A stretch of DNA of 64,000 nt from Micromonospora echinofusca (GCF_900091445.1 NZ_LT607733.1:5979001-6043000), one strand, 5' to 3'. Positions 49,098 through 58,158 are shown, counted from the first letter of the stretch. Program-made: numbers and translations. Notes: a model not told the origin generated them from the sequence alone.

Positions 49098-50345
49098 TCA
49101 GTCGGTCGACCTCTCGTCGCCGGGCGCCACCAGGACGACCTTGCGCCGCCGGGAGAGCAGCAGCAGCGCGCCGCCGGCCAGCAGCACGGCCGCGCCGATG
49201 CCGCCGATCAGCCCCGCCTGCACGCCGGTCACCGGCAGCCCTCCGTCGCCACCGCCACCGCCACCGGTGCCGGGGGTGGTGGTCGGGCCCGCCGTGGGTA
49301 CGCCGGTCGGGGTGGCCGTGGGCGCCACCGTCGGGGTCGGCGTCGGGGTCGGGCTCGGCTGCGCGGACAGGTCGACGAAGGCCTCGAAGATCGTGTGGTT
49401 GTCGCTGATGTCGACCTCGGAGAAGGCCTTCCGCTGCGCCTGGCCGGCCACCCGCGGCTCCTCCTCCGGCTCGCCCTCGGCGGCGTCCAGCCCGTACGCG
49501 AAGAGGTCGCCCTCGCGCAGCACCGGCTCGGTCACGTCGTCGCCCACCTTCACCGTCACGTCGGCGGTGTAGTACTGCCCCCGGCGGATGATCGCGCCGG
49601 CGTCCTCGCAGAACGCCTGCTCCTTGCCGAGGAACACCTGCTGGGCGCAGCCCTGCGGCAACGTCACGAAGCTCACACCGGGCGGGAGGGTGATGCCGTA
49701 GAAGACGCCGGTGGCGGGCCGGCTGCCGTCGTTGTAGACCGCCCAGTCCAGCGGGACGGTCTCGCCCCGGCGCACCGGCTCGAGGTCCGGCTCGTCGGCC
49801 ACCGCGCCGTTGACCACGACGCCTGCCTGGATGTCCTGCACCCAGGCGGTGAGGTCGTAGCCGGGCTTCGTCACGGTGACCGGCACGACGACCTTGTCGC
49901 GAACCTCGCCCCCGGGCGTCGCGGTGACGACGTGGACGACGAGCTTGCCGCCGTCGCCCCGGCCGCCCTTGCTGAACAGCGGAACGCCGAAGTCCTTGCT
50001 GGTGCCGGCGGGCAGGTCGCCGAGGGAGCACTGGTAGAGGTGGTTCTCGATGGCGCGGCAGCCCTCGGGCACCAGGAAGCCGACGCGCTTGTCCTTGAGC
50101 TGCCGGGTGTTCACCCGGTACGAGACGTCCTCCGCCGTGGCCGTGCCGGCGTTGGTGACGGTGAACTTGAACGGCTTGCTCCGGGCCGCGTCGACACCCT
50201 TCGCGAGCTGGGTGCTGATCGGACTCAGGGCGAGGTCCGGCCCGTCGGCGGCCTGGGCGGGAACGGCGACGGCGGTCAGGCCGCCCGCCGCGAGAAGTGC
50301 CACGGCACCGGCGCGGGCCAGGGCCGAGCGATGGAACAGGGTCAT
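49098..50345 (-). CDS. LPxTG-anchored cell-surface protein 1
   Basis: 415 residues. Signal peptide (RAGAVALLAAGGLTAVAVPAQA), two or three beta-rich DUF11/CARDB-like segments (FTVTNAGTATAEDVSYRV, AVYNDGSRPATGVFYGI), a Pro/Thr wall-spanning stretch (TPTPTPTVAPTATPT) and a sortase signal LPVTG before a hydrophobic helix and RRRK. The tail continues with VVLVAPGDERSTD, which is unusually long for a sorting signal and is conserved in the neighbouring paralogue. Predicted to be covalently attached to peptidoglycan by a sortase not present in this window. Confidence 0.88.
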   Translation of the reverse strand: MTLFHRSALARAGAVALLAAGGLTAVAVPAQAADGPDLALSPISTQLAKGVDAARSKPFKFTVTNAGTATAEDVSYRVNTRQLKDKRVGFLVPEGCRAIENHLYQCSLGDLPAGTSKDFGVPLFSKGGRGDGGKLVVHVVTATPGGEVRDKVVVPVTVTKPGYDLTAWVQDIQAGVVVNGAVADEPDLEPVRRGETVPLDWAVYNDGSRPATGVFYGITLPPGVSFVTLPQGCAQQVFLGKEQAFCEDAGAIIRRGQYYTADVTVKVGDDVTEPVLREGDLFAYGLDAAEGEPEEEPRVAGQAQRKAFSEVDISDNHTIFEAFVDLSAQPSPTPTPTPTVAPTATPTGVPTAGPTTTPGTGGGGGGDGGLPVTGVQAGLIGGIGAAVLLAGGALLLLSRRRKVVLVAPGDERSTD

Positions 50346-50484
50346 CGGTCCCCCGGGGGGTTAGGGAAGAAACGAATGGTTGCGGAACCCGGGCGGACGC
50401 TATCGGAGGTCGATGCGGCGCGCCAGCAGGGAGAACGTGTTTCGTCCGTCCGTCCGGCCGATCCGGACGGACGGCCCGACGCAC

Positions 50485-50520
50485 AGCGGGGGCGGGATGG
50501 TCACCCATCCCGCCCCCGCT
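50485..50520 (-). terminator. Hairpin after LPxTG protein 2
   Basis: A perfect 16-bp stem AGCGGGGGCGGGATGG and complement with loop TCAC, 48 bases after the stop of the gene at 50568 (minus strand). Confidence 0.75.
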
Positions 50521-50567
50521 GCCGTGCGTTATGTGAACGACCCTCGCGGGTCGATGGAGGACGACCG

Positions 50568-51770
50568 TCAGGCCGTCGGCTTCTCGTCGCCCGGGGTCAC
50601 CAGGACGACCCGGCGCCGCCGCGCCACCATGAACATGGCCGCGCCCGCGACCAGCACCACGCCGCCGATGCCGCCGATCAGCGTGGTCTGCGCGCCGGTG
50701 ACCGGCAGGCCGCCGTCGTCGTCACCGCCGCCCGCGCCGCCCTTGGCCGCGACGATCACGGCGTAGCCGTCGGAGTTGTCGGTGGCGTCCACGTCGGAGG
50801 CCTGCAGGCCGGTGACGTTCTCCGGCAGGGTGACCGCCGCCGTCCGCGCCCGGGTGGGCTCGGAGCCGACCGGCTCGACGCTGACCAGACCGCCCTTGAG
50901 GGCGCCCGGCTTCACGTCCGCCGCCACGTCGAACAGGTGGTAGAAGCCGTAGGCCGAGTAGAGCTTGTCCTCGGCGTTGGTGTCCTCGTCCTGCGGGATC
51001 AGCCCGAAGTTGGCGTAGGTGCAGGTGAAGGTGGACTTGTCGGCCGCATACTCGCAGCCGGGCTCCACCTCCGTCGGGGTGACGCCCTTGGGCAGCTTGA
51101 CGCTGATCTTCAGACCGGCCGCGGCCTTGTCACCCTGGTTGGTGATGAAGTAGGTCAGCGCAGAACGGCCGCCCGCGTGCAGGTCGCCGGAGTAGACCGG
51201 GTTCCCGTCGACGATCTTCACGCCCTGCTTGACGTCCTCGGCGACGACCGAGAGGTCCGGCCCGCTGGCGTCCGAGAAGTCCAGCGTGGCGGTCTTGGTG
51301 TTGTTCGCCGCGTTGGTGTCGTCCTTCGAGACGAGCTTGAAGGAGAGGGGCGCCTGGTAGGTGCCGGTGCCCTCGAACTTGAACAGGACGACCGGCAGGT
51401 CCGTGGTCTCGCCCGGGCCCGGCAGGCCCTTCTCCGTCGCGTAGCAGATGAACGCGGTCGGCTTCTCCCCGGCGAACTCCACGTCGCAGCCGTCCTCGAC
51501 GGCCGGCACGGCGGCGACCTTGTCGAAGTCGACCTTGGACACGTCCACCCGCACGGCCAGCTCGCTCGGGGTGTTCTTGCCGGTGTTGGTCACCTTGGCG
51601 TAGGCGAACTTGCCCTGCGCGTTGGCGGCGACCCGCGTGCCGGCCACCTCGATCGCGAGGTCCGTCTCGGTGCCCGAGGCCTGGGCCGGGCTACCGAAAG
51701 CGGTCAACGCGCCGGAGGCGAGCAGCGCGCCGGCGCCGATACGCGCCAGCGAACGGTTACGGAAGATCAT
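50568..51770 (-). CDS. LPxTG-anchored cell-surface protein 2
   Basis: 400 residues, paralogous to the gene at 49098. Signal peptide (RIGAGALLASGALTAFGSPAQAS), repeated beta-sandwich segments (AKVTNTGKNTPSELAVRV, YFITNQGDKAAAGLKISV), a Gly/Asp-rich spacer, then LPVTG, a hydrophobic helix, RRRR and the tail VVLVTPGDEKPTA. It lacks the Pro/Thr stalk of paralogue 1. Wall anchoring by sortase is predicted. Its own hairpin separates the two genes, so they may be expressed separately. Confidence 0.88.
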   Translation of the reverse strand: MIFRNRSLARIGAGALLASGALTAFGSPAQASGTETDLAIEVAGTRVAANAQGKFAYAKVTNTGKNTPSELAVRVDVSKVDFDKVAAVPAVEDGCDVEFAGEKPTAFICYATEKGLPGPGETTDLPVVLFKFEGTGTYQAPLSFKLVSKDDTNAANNTKTATLDFSDASGPDLSVVAEDVKQGVKIVDGNPVYSGDLHAGGRSALTYFITNQGDKAAAGLKISVKLPKGVTPTEVEPGCEYAADKSTFTCTYANFGLIPQDEDTNAEDKLYSAYGFYHLFDVAADVKPGALKGGLVSVEPVGSEPTRARTAAVTLPENVTGLQASDVDATDNSDGYAVIVAAKGGAGGGDDDGGLPVTGAQTTLIGGIGGVVLVAGAAMFMVARRRRVVLVTPGDEKPTA

Positions 51771-52115
51771 GGAAAGGGTCCCCCCGTTGGGGCGAAGGAA
51801 AGGTACGGCCGGGGACGTTAGCGGTAAGCGATCACGCTCGCCACCCCCAAGGTCGGGCGCGTTGAACAGCCAGGCTAAGAATCACTTAAGGAATGCCCGG
51901 ATTGATATGTCTTGCTGCCCAGGCCACCTCGCGGCCGACTCCGAACGGCAACCCAATCGAGATCAACGGTCCACGGGAATTCACCCGATCGGCCAGCCGG
52001 CGAGGCCGCCAATGATCACTCTCCGTACGGCGGCGCTCCACGCAGGGACCCGCGTACGACGGCACCCCACCGCCGGGGACGACGGTGGGGTGCCGGGGTC
52101 GTACGGGTGAGCGCG
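51771..52115. other. 345-base intergenic region
   Basis: It lies between LPxTG gene 2 (start 51770) and the 3' end of mqnC. The left third should hold the promoter of the LPxTG gene; an AT-richer patch at 51870-51910 is the only candidate. The right end holds the mqnC terminator. The middle (about 51910-52050) shows no open frame, repeat or dyad that stands out. Confidence 0.5.
52053..52105 (-). terminator. Hairpin terminator after mqnC
   Basis: A 12-bp inner stem GGCACCCCACCG / CGGTGGGGTGCC and an 8-bp outer stem (CGTACGAC/GTCGTACG) separated by a three-base bulge, 11 bases after the mqnC stop. Confidence 0.75.
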
Positions 52116-53306
52116 TCAGCGGACGTCGACCAGCGGCAGGGACTTCCCGGCGCCGCCGCCCGGTATGGCGATCGAGGAGAAGTGCGAGACCACCCGCTCG
52201 TCGGTCGGGTCGTCGGCCGGGGTGTGGTGCACGGCCAGCCGGTTGTAGAGGGTGTCGCGCTGGGCGGGGATCCGGTCCGCCGAGCGGATCATGCCGATCA
52301 GCTCGTGCAGGTTGGAGCGGTGCCGCGCGCCGGCGGAGGAGATGACGTTCTCCTCCAGCATGATCGAGCCGAGGTCGTCCACGCCCATGTGCAGGGCGAG
52401 TTGCCCGACGTCCTTGCCGGTGGTCAACCAGGACGCCTGCAGGTGCGGCACCGTCTCGAAGAAGAGCCGGGCCACCGCGACCAGCCGCAGGTACTCCAGC
52501 GTGGTCGCCTGCGTACGGCCCTTGAGGTGGTTGTTCTCCGGCTGGTACGTCCACGGGATGAACGCCCGGAAGCCCTTCGTGCGGTCCTGCACGTCGCGGA
52601 TCATCCGCAGGTGCTCGATCCGCTCGGCGGCGGTCTCGCCGGTGCCCATCATCATGGTGGCGGTCGACTCGACGCCCTGCCGGTGTGCCAGCTCCATGAC
52701 CTCCAGCCAGCGCTCGCCCGACTCCTTCAGCGGCGCGATGGCCTTGCGCGGGCGGGCGGGCAGCATCTCGGCGCCGGCGCCGGCGATCGAGTCCAGCCCG
52801 GCCGCCTTGATCCGGGCGATGGCCTCGTCGAGGCTGACACCGGAGACCTTGGCCATGTGCAGGATCTCGCTGGGGCCGATCGAGTGGATGGCGAGCTGCG
52901 GGTAGGCCTTCTTGACCGAGGAGAACAGCTCCTCGTAGTACTCCACGCCGTAGTCCGGGTGGTGCCCGCCCTGGAGCATGACCTGGGTGGCGCCCAACTC
53001 GACCGCCTCGCCGCAGCGGCGCAGGATCTCCTCGGTCGGGTGGGTCCAGCCCTCCCGGTGCTTCGGGGCCCGGTAGAACGCGCAGAACTTGCACGCCGTC
53101 ACGCAGACGTTGGTGTAGTTGATGTTGCGGTCGATCAGGTACGTGACGACGTTGTCCGGGTAGCGGCGTCGGCGTACCGCGTCGGCGGCCTCGCCCAGGG
53201 CGTGCAACGGCGCCTCGGTGTAGAGCAGCAGGGCCTCCTCGGGCGTGATCCGCCCGCCGTCCGCGCCACGCTGCAGGATGTCGTCGATCTCCCGGCTCAC
53301 ACTCAC
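52116..53306 (-). CDS. mqnC: Cyclic dehypoxanthinyl futalosine synthase
   Basis: 396 residues. Radical-SAM cluster motif CVTACKFC (Cys68, Cys72, Cys75), followed by FYRAPKHREGWTHPTEEIL and LQGGHHPDYGVEYYE, the MqnC pattern that distinguishes it from MqnE. It cyclises dehypoxanthine futalosine in the futalosine route to menaquinone. GTG start at 53306 (GTG 53300 is equally possible). mqnA is in this window, about 7 kb away on the same strand. Confidence 0.96.
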   Translation of the reverse strand: MSVSREIDDILQRGADGGRITPEEALLLYTEAPLHALGEAADAVRRRRYPDNVVTYLIDRNINYTNVCVTACKFCAFYRAPKHREGWTHPTEEILRRCGEAVELGATQVMLQGGHHPDYGVEYYEELFSSVKKAYPQLAIHSIGPSEILHMAKVSGVSLDEAIARIKAAGLDSIAGAGAEMLPARPRKAIAPLKESGERWLEVMELAHRQGVESTATMMMGTGETAAERIEHLRMIRDVQDRTKGFRAFIPWTYQPENNHLKGRTQATTLEYLRLVAVARLFFETVPHLQASWLTTGKDVGQLALHMGVDDLGSIMLEENVISSAGARHRSNLHELIGMIRSADRIPAQRDTLYNRLAVHHTPADDPTDERVVSHFSSIAIPGGGAGKSLPLVDVR

Positions 53307-53433
53307 CCCCCGAGCCTACGTCGCCCCGCCCCGGGGCCGCCCCGCCGGACTCCTGTCGGCCACGCCACAGGCTCCGCCCGGGCGGCGGCCCGAGGGACTT
53401 ACCCCTGCCGCATCGATCAACTAGCATCAATGG

Positions 53434-53604
53434 ATGATTTTCCCCGCGCCTTCGCCCGCACCTCCACCCCTACGTCGCCGGGCGCTGCTGGGCCTCGTAC
53501 CGCTCGGGGCCGCCGCTCTCGCCGTCGCCACGGTGGGCCGACCGGCACGCGCGGCCACCACGGCCCGGGCGCCGGAGTGTCTCGCCGACCTGACGGCGGC
53601 CTGA
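53434..53604 (+). CDS. Short signal-peptide-like ORF coupled to the amidase
   Basis: A 56-codon frame from the ATG at 53434: a Pro-rich start, RRR, a hydrophobic stretch LGLVPLGAAALAVATVG and ARAA, which looks like a complete (Tat-like) export signal, then ARAPECLADLTAA and TGA. The stop overlaps the ATG of the amidase (TGATG), so translation would pass directly on. It is either a leader peptide or the detached signal peptide of a frameshifted amidase. Confidence 0.45.
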   Translation: MIFPAPSPAPPPLRRRALLGLVPLGAAALAVATVGRPARAATTARAPECLADLTAA

Positions 53605-54368
53605 TGGCGACCGTCCCCTGGCTCGCCGACGTGCTCCGCGCCGCCGGCGTCACCGTGGTGGAGCACGGCAACTGGCTCGGCCGGGTCTCCGGCAGCTCGT
53701 TCGCCCCCATCGGCGTGCTCTGGCACCACACGGCGGCCACCTCCAGCGCCGGCAACCCGCACCCCGCGCTGAACATCTGCATCAACGGCCGCTCCGACCT
53801 GCCCGGACCGCTCTGCCAGGCCCTCGTCGACTACCACGGCGTCTTCCACGTCATCTCCGGCGGGCGGGCCAACCACGCCGGCGTGAGTCGCGGCAGCGGC
53901 CCCATCCCGGCCGGCGACGGCAACACCCTGATGATCGGCTGGGAGATCGACTACAACGGGGTCAACCAGGCCATGACCGGCGCCCAGTACAGCACCTCGG
54001 TGCTCGCCACCGCCGCCGTGCTGCGCCGGCTCGGCCGCGACGCCAGCCACGCCCGGGGGCACCGGGAGACCAGCACCAGCGGCAAGATCGACCCGTCGTT
54101 CATCGACCTGGACTCGATGCGTGCCGACGTGGCCCGCCAGCTCGCCGGCAACCCACCCCTCGACCTCACGGAGAACGACATGAAGCTCATCCAGTCACCC
54201 GGCCGCGGCATCGCCCTCGTCGGCCCCGGCTACTTCCGCCAGCTCCGCAACGACGAGGAGGTGCACGCCGCCGTCGCACTGGCCGGCAACCCGCTGGTCG
54301 GCAACGACCGCCAGTTCGACCTGTGGCGCAGCATCGCCTACGACGGCCAGGTCAAGGCCCCGAGCTGA
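53604..54368 (+). CDS. N-acetylmuramoyl-L-alanine amidase / PGRP-like protein
   Basis: 254 residues from the ATG at 53604. The amidase_2/PGRP zinc-site features are present: VLWHHTAAT (His41/His42), GRANHAG and GHRETSTSGKIDPSFID, with GWEIDYNG as the substrate-groove strand. The C-terminal 60 residues (LIQSPGRGIALVGPGYFRQL) look like a separate small module, similar to those in phage endolysin-like proteins. No signal peptide is in this frame. It cleaves the bond between muramic acid and the stem peptide. It ends at a shared terminator facing paaE. Confidence 0.85.
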   Translation: MATVPWLADVLRAAGVTVVEHGNWLGRVSGSSFAPIGVLWHHTAATSSAGNPHPALNICINGRSDLPGPLCQALVDYHGVFHVISGGRANHAGVSRGSGPIPAGDGNTLMIGWEIDYNGVNQAMTGAQYSTSVLATAAVLRRLGRDASHARGHRETSTSGKIDPSFIDLDSMRADVARQLAGNPPLDLTENDMKLIQSPGRGIALVGPGYFRQLRNDEEVHAAVALAGNPLVGNDRQFDLWRSIAYDGQVKAPS

Positions 54369-54380
54369 CCCTCACGCAAG

Positions 54381-54424
54381 GGGTCGGCGGGTGCGACGCG
54401 GTGCCTGCGCCGACCCGCCGACCC
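54381..54424. terminator. Bidirectional hairpin between the amidase and paaE
   Basis: A perfect 12-bp stem GGGTCGGCGGGT / ACCCGCCGACCC with a 20-base loop, between convergent genes. Confidence 0.7.
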
Positions 54425-54455
54425 GGCTGCGCCCGCCGAGCGGCGGGCGGACCGG

Positions 54456-55565
54456 TCAGGCGTCGTAGTCCACCGTGAGCCGGTCGGTCGTCGGGCTGGA
54501 CTGGCAGGTGAGCACGTAGCCTGCGGCCACCTCGTCCGGCTCCAGCGCGTAGTTGCGGGCCATCGTCACCGCGCCGTCGACCACCTTGGCCTTGCAGGTC
54601 GAGCAGACCCCACCCTTGCAGGCGTAGGGCAGCTCGCCGCGCACCTTCAGCGCCGCGTCCAGCACCCGCTCGTCGCGCCGCATCGTGAAGCGCGACGACC
54701 GGCCGTCCAGCAGGATGGTCACCTCGGCCCCACCCCCCGGCTCGTCGGCCGGACGTCGCGGCGGGGCCGGGGCCTCGGCGACGTGGAACAGCTCCGTGTG
54801 CACCGCCGACTCCGCCACGCCGCGCGCGGCGAGCACCTCCCGGGCGTCCACCACCATGTCGTACGGGCCGCAGAGGAACCACTCGTCGACGGCGTCGCCG
54901 GGCACGACGGTGTCCAGCAACCGGCCCAGCCGGTCGGCGTCGATCCGGCCGGAGAGCAACGGCGACTCGCCCTGCTCCCGGGAGAGCACGTGCACCAGGT
55001 GCAGCCGGGTCGGCCACCGGTCCTTCAGGTCGGCCAACTCCTCGGCGAACATCACGGTGTTCGCCGTGCGGTTGCCGTACACCAGGGTGAACGTGCTGGC
55101 CGGCTCGACGGCGAGCGCCGTCGCGACCAGCGCGAGCACCGGGGTGATGCCCGAGCCAGCGACCACCGCGCCGTAGTGGCGGGCCCGCTCCGGCGCGAAG
55201 GCCGTGGTGAAGTGCCCGAGCGGCGGCAGCACCTCGATCGTGTCGCCGCCGCGGAGCGCGCCGCAGGCGTACGCGGAGAAGGCACCACCCGGGATCTCCC
55301 GCACGCCGATCCGCAGCCGGCCGTGCCGGACCAGGTCGTCGGGCGTGGAGCAGATGGAGTACGACCGCCGCACGTCCTCGCCGGCGTCCGTGCTGCGCCG
55401 CACGGTGAGGTGCTGGCCGGCGGAGAACGCGAACGTCTCGCGCAGCTCCTCCGGCACGGCGAAGGTGACCGCCACGGCGTCGTCGGTGAGCCGGTCGACG
55501 GCGGCGACGGACAGCGGGTGGAAGACCGGCCGGCGACGGACCGGGCGGGTGATCGTGACAGTCAC
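54456..55565 (-). CDS. paaE: Phenylacetyl-CoA epoxidase reductase subunit
   Basis: 369 residues. FAD-binding ferredoxin-reductase domain (RRSYSICSTPDD, GSGITPVLAL, DEWFLCGPYDMV), then a C-terminal plant-type 2Fe-2S ferredoxin domain with CKGGVCSTCKAK and the distal Cys in YVLTCQ. It passes electrons from NADPH to the PaaABC oxygenase. ATGA/GTGA-type overlap with paaD. Last gene of the operon. Confidence 0.95.
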   Translation of the reverse strand: MTVTITRPVRRRPVFHPLSVAAVDRLTDDAVAVTFAVPEELRETFAFSAGQHLTVRRSTDAGEDVRRSYSICSTPDDLVRHGRLRIGVREIPGGAFSAYACGALRGGDTIEVLPPLGHFTTAFAPERARHYGAVVAGSGITPVLALVATALAVEPASTFTLVYGNRTANTVMFAEELADLKDRWPTRLHLVHVLSREQGESPLLSGRIDADRLGRLLDTVVPGDAVDEWFLCGPYDMVVDAREVLAARGVAESAVHTELFHVAEAPAPPRRPADEPGGGAEVTILLDGRSSRFTMRRDERVLDAALKVRGELPYACKGGVCSTCKAKVVDGAVTMARNYALEPDEVAAGYVLTCQSSPTTDRLTVDYDA

Positions 55566-56035
55566 AGCGCCTTCAGGTGGTCGAAGGGTTCACGGCAGGA
55601 ACGGCAGCGCCAGAGCGCCTTGCACGCGGTCGAGCCGAAGCGGCTGACCTGCTCGGTCTCGGGCGAGCCGCAGCGCGGGCAGCGGACGGCGAGGGTCAGC
55701 GGCACCACGTTGTCGGCGCGCGCGGGCGCCGGTGGGGCGATGCCGGCGGCGGCGAGCTTGGCCCGCCCGGCGTCGGAGATCCAGTCGGTGCTCCACGCCG
55801 GGCTGTAGACCGTCCGCACGTCGGCGTCGGGGCGGCCGACGGCGGCCAGCGCCCGCCGGATGTCGGTGCGGATCACGTCCATCGCCGGGCAGCCGGTGTA
55901 GGTGGGGGTGATGGTCACGACCACCCGGCCCGACGCCGGGTCCTCGTCGACCGCCCGCAGGATGCCGAGGTCGTCGATGGTGACCACCCGGATCTCCGGA
56001 TCCACCACCGCCGCCACGGCCTCCCGCGGTGTCAC
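55562..56035 (-). CDS. paaD: Phenylacetate degradation protein PaaD
   Basis: 157 residues. N-terminal DUF59/MIP18-type domain (VVDPEIRVVTIDDLGILR, TPTYTGCPAMDVIR) and a C-terminal zinc ribbon CPRCGSPETEQVSRFGSTACKALWRCRSCREPF. Thought to help assemble an iron cofactor or Fe-S cluster for the epoxidase. GTG start; overlaps paaE by four bases. Confidence 0.94.
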   Translation of the reverse strand: MTPREAVAAVVDPEIRVVTIDDLGILRAVDEDPASGRVVVTITPTYTGCPAMDVIRTDIRRALAAVGRPDADVRTVYSPAWSTDWISDAGRAKLAAAGIAPPAPARADNVVPLTLAVRCPRCGSPETEQVSRFGSTACKALWRCRSCREPFDHLKAL

Positions 56036-56051
56036 CGGTGCCGCCTCGCGC

Positions 56052-56777
56052 TCACCAGCGGGCCCCGGGGTGGGCGCGGTGCAGCACCTGCATCTCCGCG
56101 AGCAGGTAGGACAGGTGCTCGGTGTGCACGCCGTCCCGCCCGCCGGCCGGCGCCCAGCCGGACTCCGGCCGGGTCAGCGTGGCCTCGTCGAGCACGGCCG
56201 CGACCCGGGCGTCGAAGTCGGCCCGCAGGGTGGCCGGGTCGACCGGCGCCGCCGGGTCGGGGGCGAACAGCTCGTGGACGTACGGCCAGACCTGGTCGAC
56301 CGCCGCCTGCATGCGCCGGTGCGACTCCTCGGTGCCGTCACCGAGCCGCCGTACCCACGTCGACGCGTGGTCGAGGTGGTAGGCCGACTCCTTGCGGGCC
56401 TTGGCCCCGATCGCGGCCAGCCGCTCGTCGGCGCACCCGGCCAGCGCCGTGTAGAGGGGGAGCTGGTAGGCCGCGAGGAAGAGCAGCTTCGCCATGGTCA
56501 CCGCGAAGTCGCCGTTGGGCAGCTCCACCAGCAGGCAGTTGCGGAACTCGCGGTCGTCGCGGAGGAACGCCAGCGCGTCCTCGTCCCGGCCGGCGGCCTC
56601 CAGCTCGCCCGCGTACGACAGCAGGAGCCGGGCCGCGCCGAGCTGGTCGAGGGCGATGTTGGCCAGCGCGATGTCCTCTTCCATCTCGGGCGCGCGGGTG
56701 GTCCACTCGGCCAGCCGCTGCGCCGCGATCAGCGCGTCGTCGCCGAGCGCGAGAGCGAAGTCGAAGCGCCCGCTCAC
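56052..56777 (-). CDS. paaC: Phenylacetyl-CoA epoxidase structural subunit
   Basis: 241 residues from the GTG at 56777, overlapping the paaB stop. Ferritin-like helical protein with LGDDALIAAQRLAEWTTRAPEMEEDIALANIALDQLGAARLLL and KARKESAYHLDHA. It pairs with PaaA in the diiron oxygenase complex but does not provide the catalytic iron site. Confidence 0.95.
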   Translation of the reverse strand: MSGRFDFALALGDDALIAAQRLAEWTTRAPEMEEDIALANIALDQLGAARLLLSYAGELEAAGRDEDALAFLRDDREFRNCLLVELPNGDFAVTMAKLLFLAAYQLPLYTALAGCADERLAAIGAKARKESAYHLDHASTWVRRLGDGTEESHRRMQAAVDQVWPYVHELFAPDPAAPVDPATLRADFDARVAAVLDEATLTRPESGWAPAGGRDGVHTEHLSYLLAEMQVLHRAHPGARW

Positions 56778-57058
56778 AGGTGGGCCACCCCCTCCGGCAC
56801 GTCGTAGAAGGTGGGATGGCGGTAGACCTTGTCGGCCGCCGGGTCGAAGAAGGCGTCCTTCTCGTCGGGGCTGGACGCGGTGATCGCGGCGGCGGGCACC
56901 ACCCAGATCGAGACGCCCTCCTGGCGGCGGGTGTAGAGGTCCCGCGCGTTTCGCAGGGCCAGCTCGGCGTCGGGGGCGTGCAGGCTGCCGACGTGGGTGT
57001 GCGACAACCCGCGCCGCGCCCGCACGAAGACCTCCCACAAGGGCGAAGGACCGCTCAC
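56774..57058 (-). CDS. paaB: Phenylacetyl-CoA epoxidase subunit PaaB
   Basis: 94 residues from the GTG at 57058, matching the E. coli protein (about 95) with PLWEVFVRARRGLSHTHVGSLHAPDAELAL and VYRHPTFYDVPEGV. A GTG at 57094, overlapping the paaA stop (GTGA), would add [11 protein letters not shown], residues encoded by a repeat-like element, so the downstream start fits the family better. Small bridging subunit of the epoxidase complex. Confidence 0.92.
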   Translation of the reverse strand: MSGPSPLWEVFVRARRGLSHTHVGSLHAPDAELALRNARDLYTRRQEGVSIWVVPAAAITASSPDEKDAFFDPAADKVYRHPTFYDVPEGVAHL

Positions 57059-57090
57059 GCCGCGCTGGTCCGTCCGCTCGCTACGCTCGC

Positions 57091-58158
57091 TCACGCCGCC
57101 ACCTTCTCCTTCTGCTCCACCCGCTTGGCGGCGTACGCCGCGGCGGCCTCACGCACCCAGGCGCCGTCGGCGTGGGCGCGGCGACGGTGCTCCATCCGCT
57201 GCCGGTTGCACGGGCCGTTGCCCTTGATCACCCGCATCAGCTCGTCGTAGTCGGGCTGGGTGAAGTCGTACGACTGGCGCGACTCGTTCCAGCGCAGGTC
57301 CGGATCCGGGATGGTCAGGCCGAGGATCTCCGCCTGCTGCACGCACATGTCCACGAAGCGCTGGCGCAGCTCGTCGTTCGAGAAGCGCTTGATCTTCCAG
57401 GCCATGGACTGCGCCGAGTGGGTGGAGTCGGTGTCCGGCGGGCCGAACATCGCCAGCGACGGGTACCACCAGCGGTCGAGGGCGTCCTGCGCCATCGCCT
57501 TCTGCTCGGGCGTGCCGTGCGCGAGGGTGTGCAGGATCTCGTAGCCCTGCCGCTGGTGGAACGACTCCTCCTTGCAGACCCGGATCATCGCCCGCGCGTA
57601 CGGCCCGTAGGAGCAGCGGCAGAGCGGGACCTGGTTGACGATGGCGGCGCCGTCCACCAGCCAGCCGATCGCGCCCATGTCGGCCCAGGTCAGCGTGGGG
57701 TAGTTGAAGATCGAGCTGTACTTCTGCCGGCCGTTGAGCAGCAGCTCGACCAGCTCGTCGCGGCTGATCCCGAGGGTCTCGGCGGCGGCGTAGAGGTAGA
57801 GGCCGTGGCCGGCCTCGTCCTGCACCTTGGCCAGCAGGATCGCCTTGCGCTTGAGCGAGGGGGCGCGGCTGATCCAGTTGCCCTCCGGCTGCATGCCGAT
57901 GATCTCGGAGTGCGCGTGCTGCGCGATCTGCCGGATCAGCGTCTTGCGGTACGCCTCGGGCATCCAGTCGCGCGGCTCGATCTTCTGGTCGGCGTCGATG
58001 ACCTCGGCGAAGTACGCCTCGAGGTCCTCGTCCGGGCCGGGGGCGCCGCCCCGGCGGCCACGTGCGGCGGCCTCCCGCAGGGCCGCCTCCGCTGCCTCGA
58101 CCTCGCCGAGCAGGCCGCCGCCGGGTGCGTCCTCGGCGGAGAAGTCGTTGCCATACAT
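57091..58158 (-). CDS. paaA: Phenylacetyl-CoA epoxidase catalytic subunit
   Basis: 355 residues from the ATG at 58158. Diiron-oxygenase features: [17 protein letters not shown] and [13 protein letters not shown] supply Glu/His ligands, and [13 protein letters not shown] is family-specific. It epoxidises the ring of phenylacetyl-CoA. The in-frame ATG at 58221 would add 21 poorly conserved residues. First gene of paaABCDE. A dyad TGTTACA-N25-TGTAACA lies just upstream. paaK, paaF-J and paaZ are not in the window. Confidence 0.95.
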   Translation of the reverse strand: MYGNDFSAEDAPGGGLLGEVEAAEAALREAAARGRRGGAPGPDEDLEAYFAEVIDADQKIEPRDWMPEAYRKTLIRQIAQHAHSEIIGMQPEGNWISRAPSLKRKAILLAKVQDEAGHGLYLYAAAETLGISRDELVELLLNGRQKYSSIFNYPTLTWADMGAIGWLVDGAAIVNQVPLCRCSYGPYARAMIRVCKEESFHQRQGYEILHTLAHGTPEQKAMAQDALDRWWYPSLAMFGPPDTDSTHSAQSMAWKIKRFSNDELRQRFVDMCVQQAEILGLTIPDPDLRWNESRQSYDFTQPDYDELMRVIKGNGPCNRQRMEHRRRAHADGAWVREAAAAYAAKRVEQKEKVAA

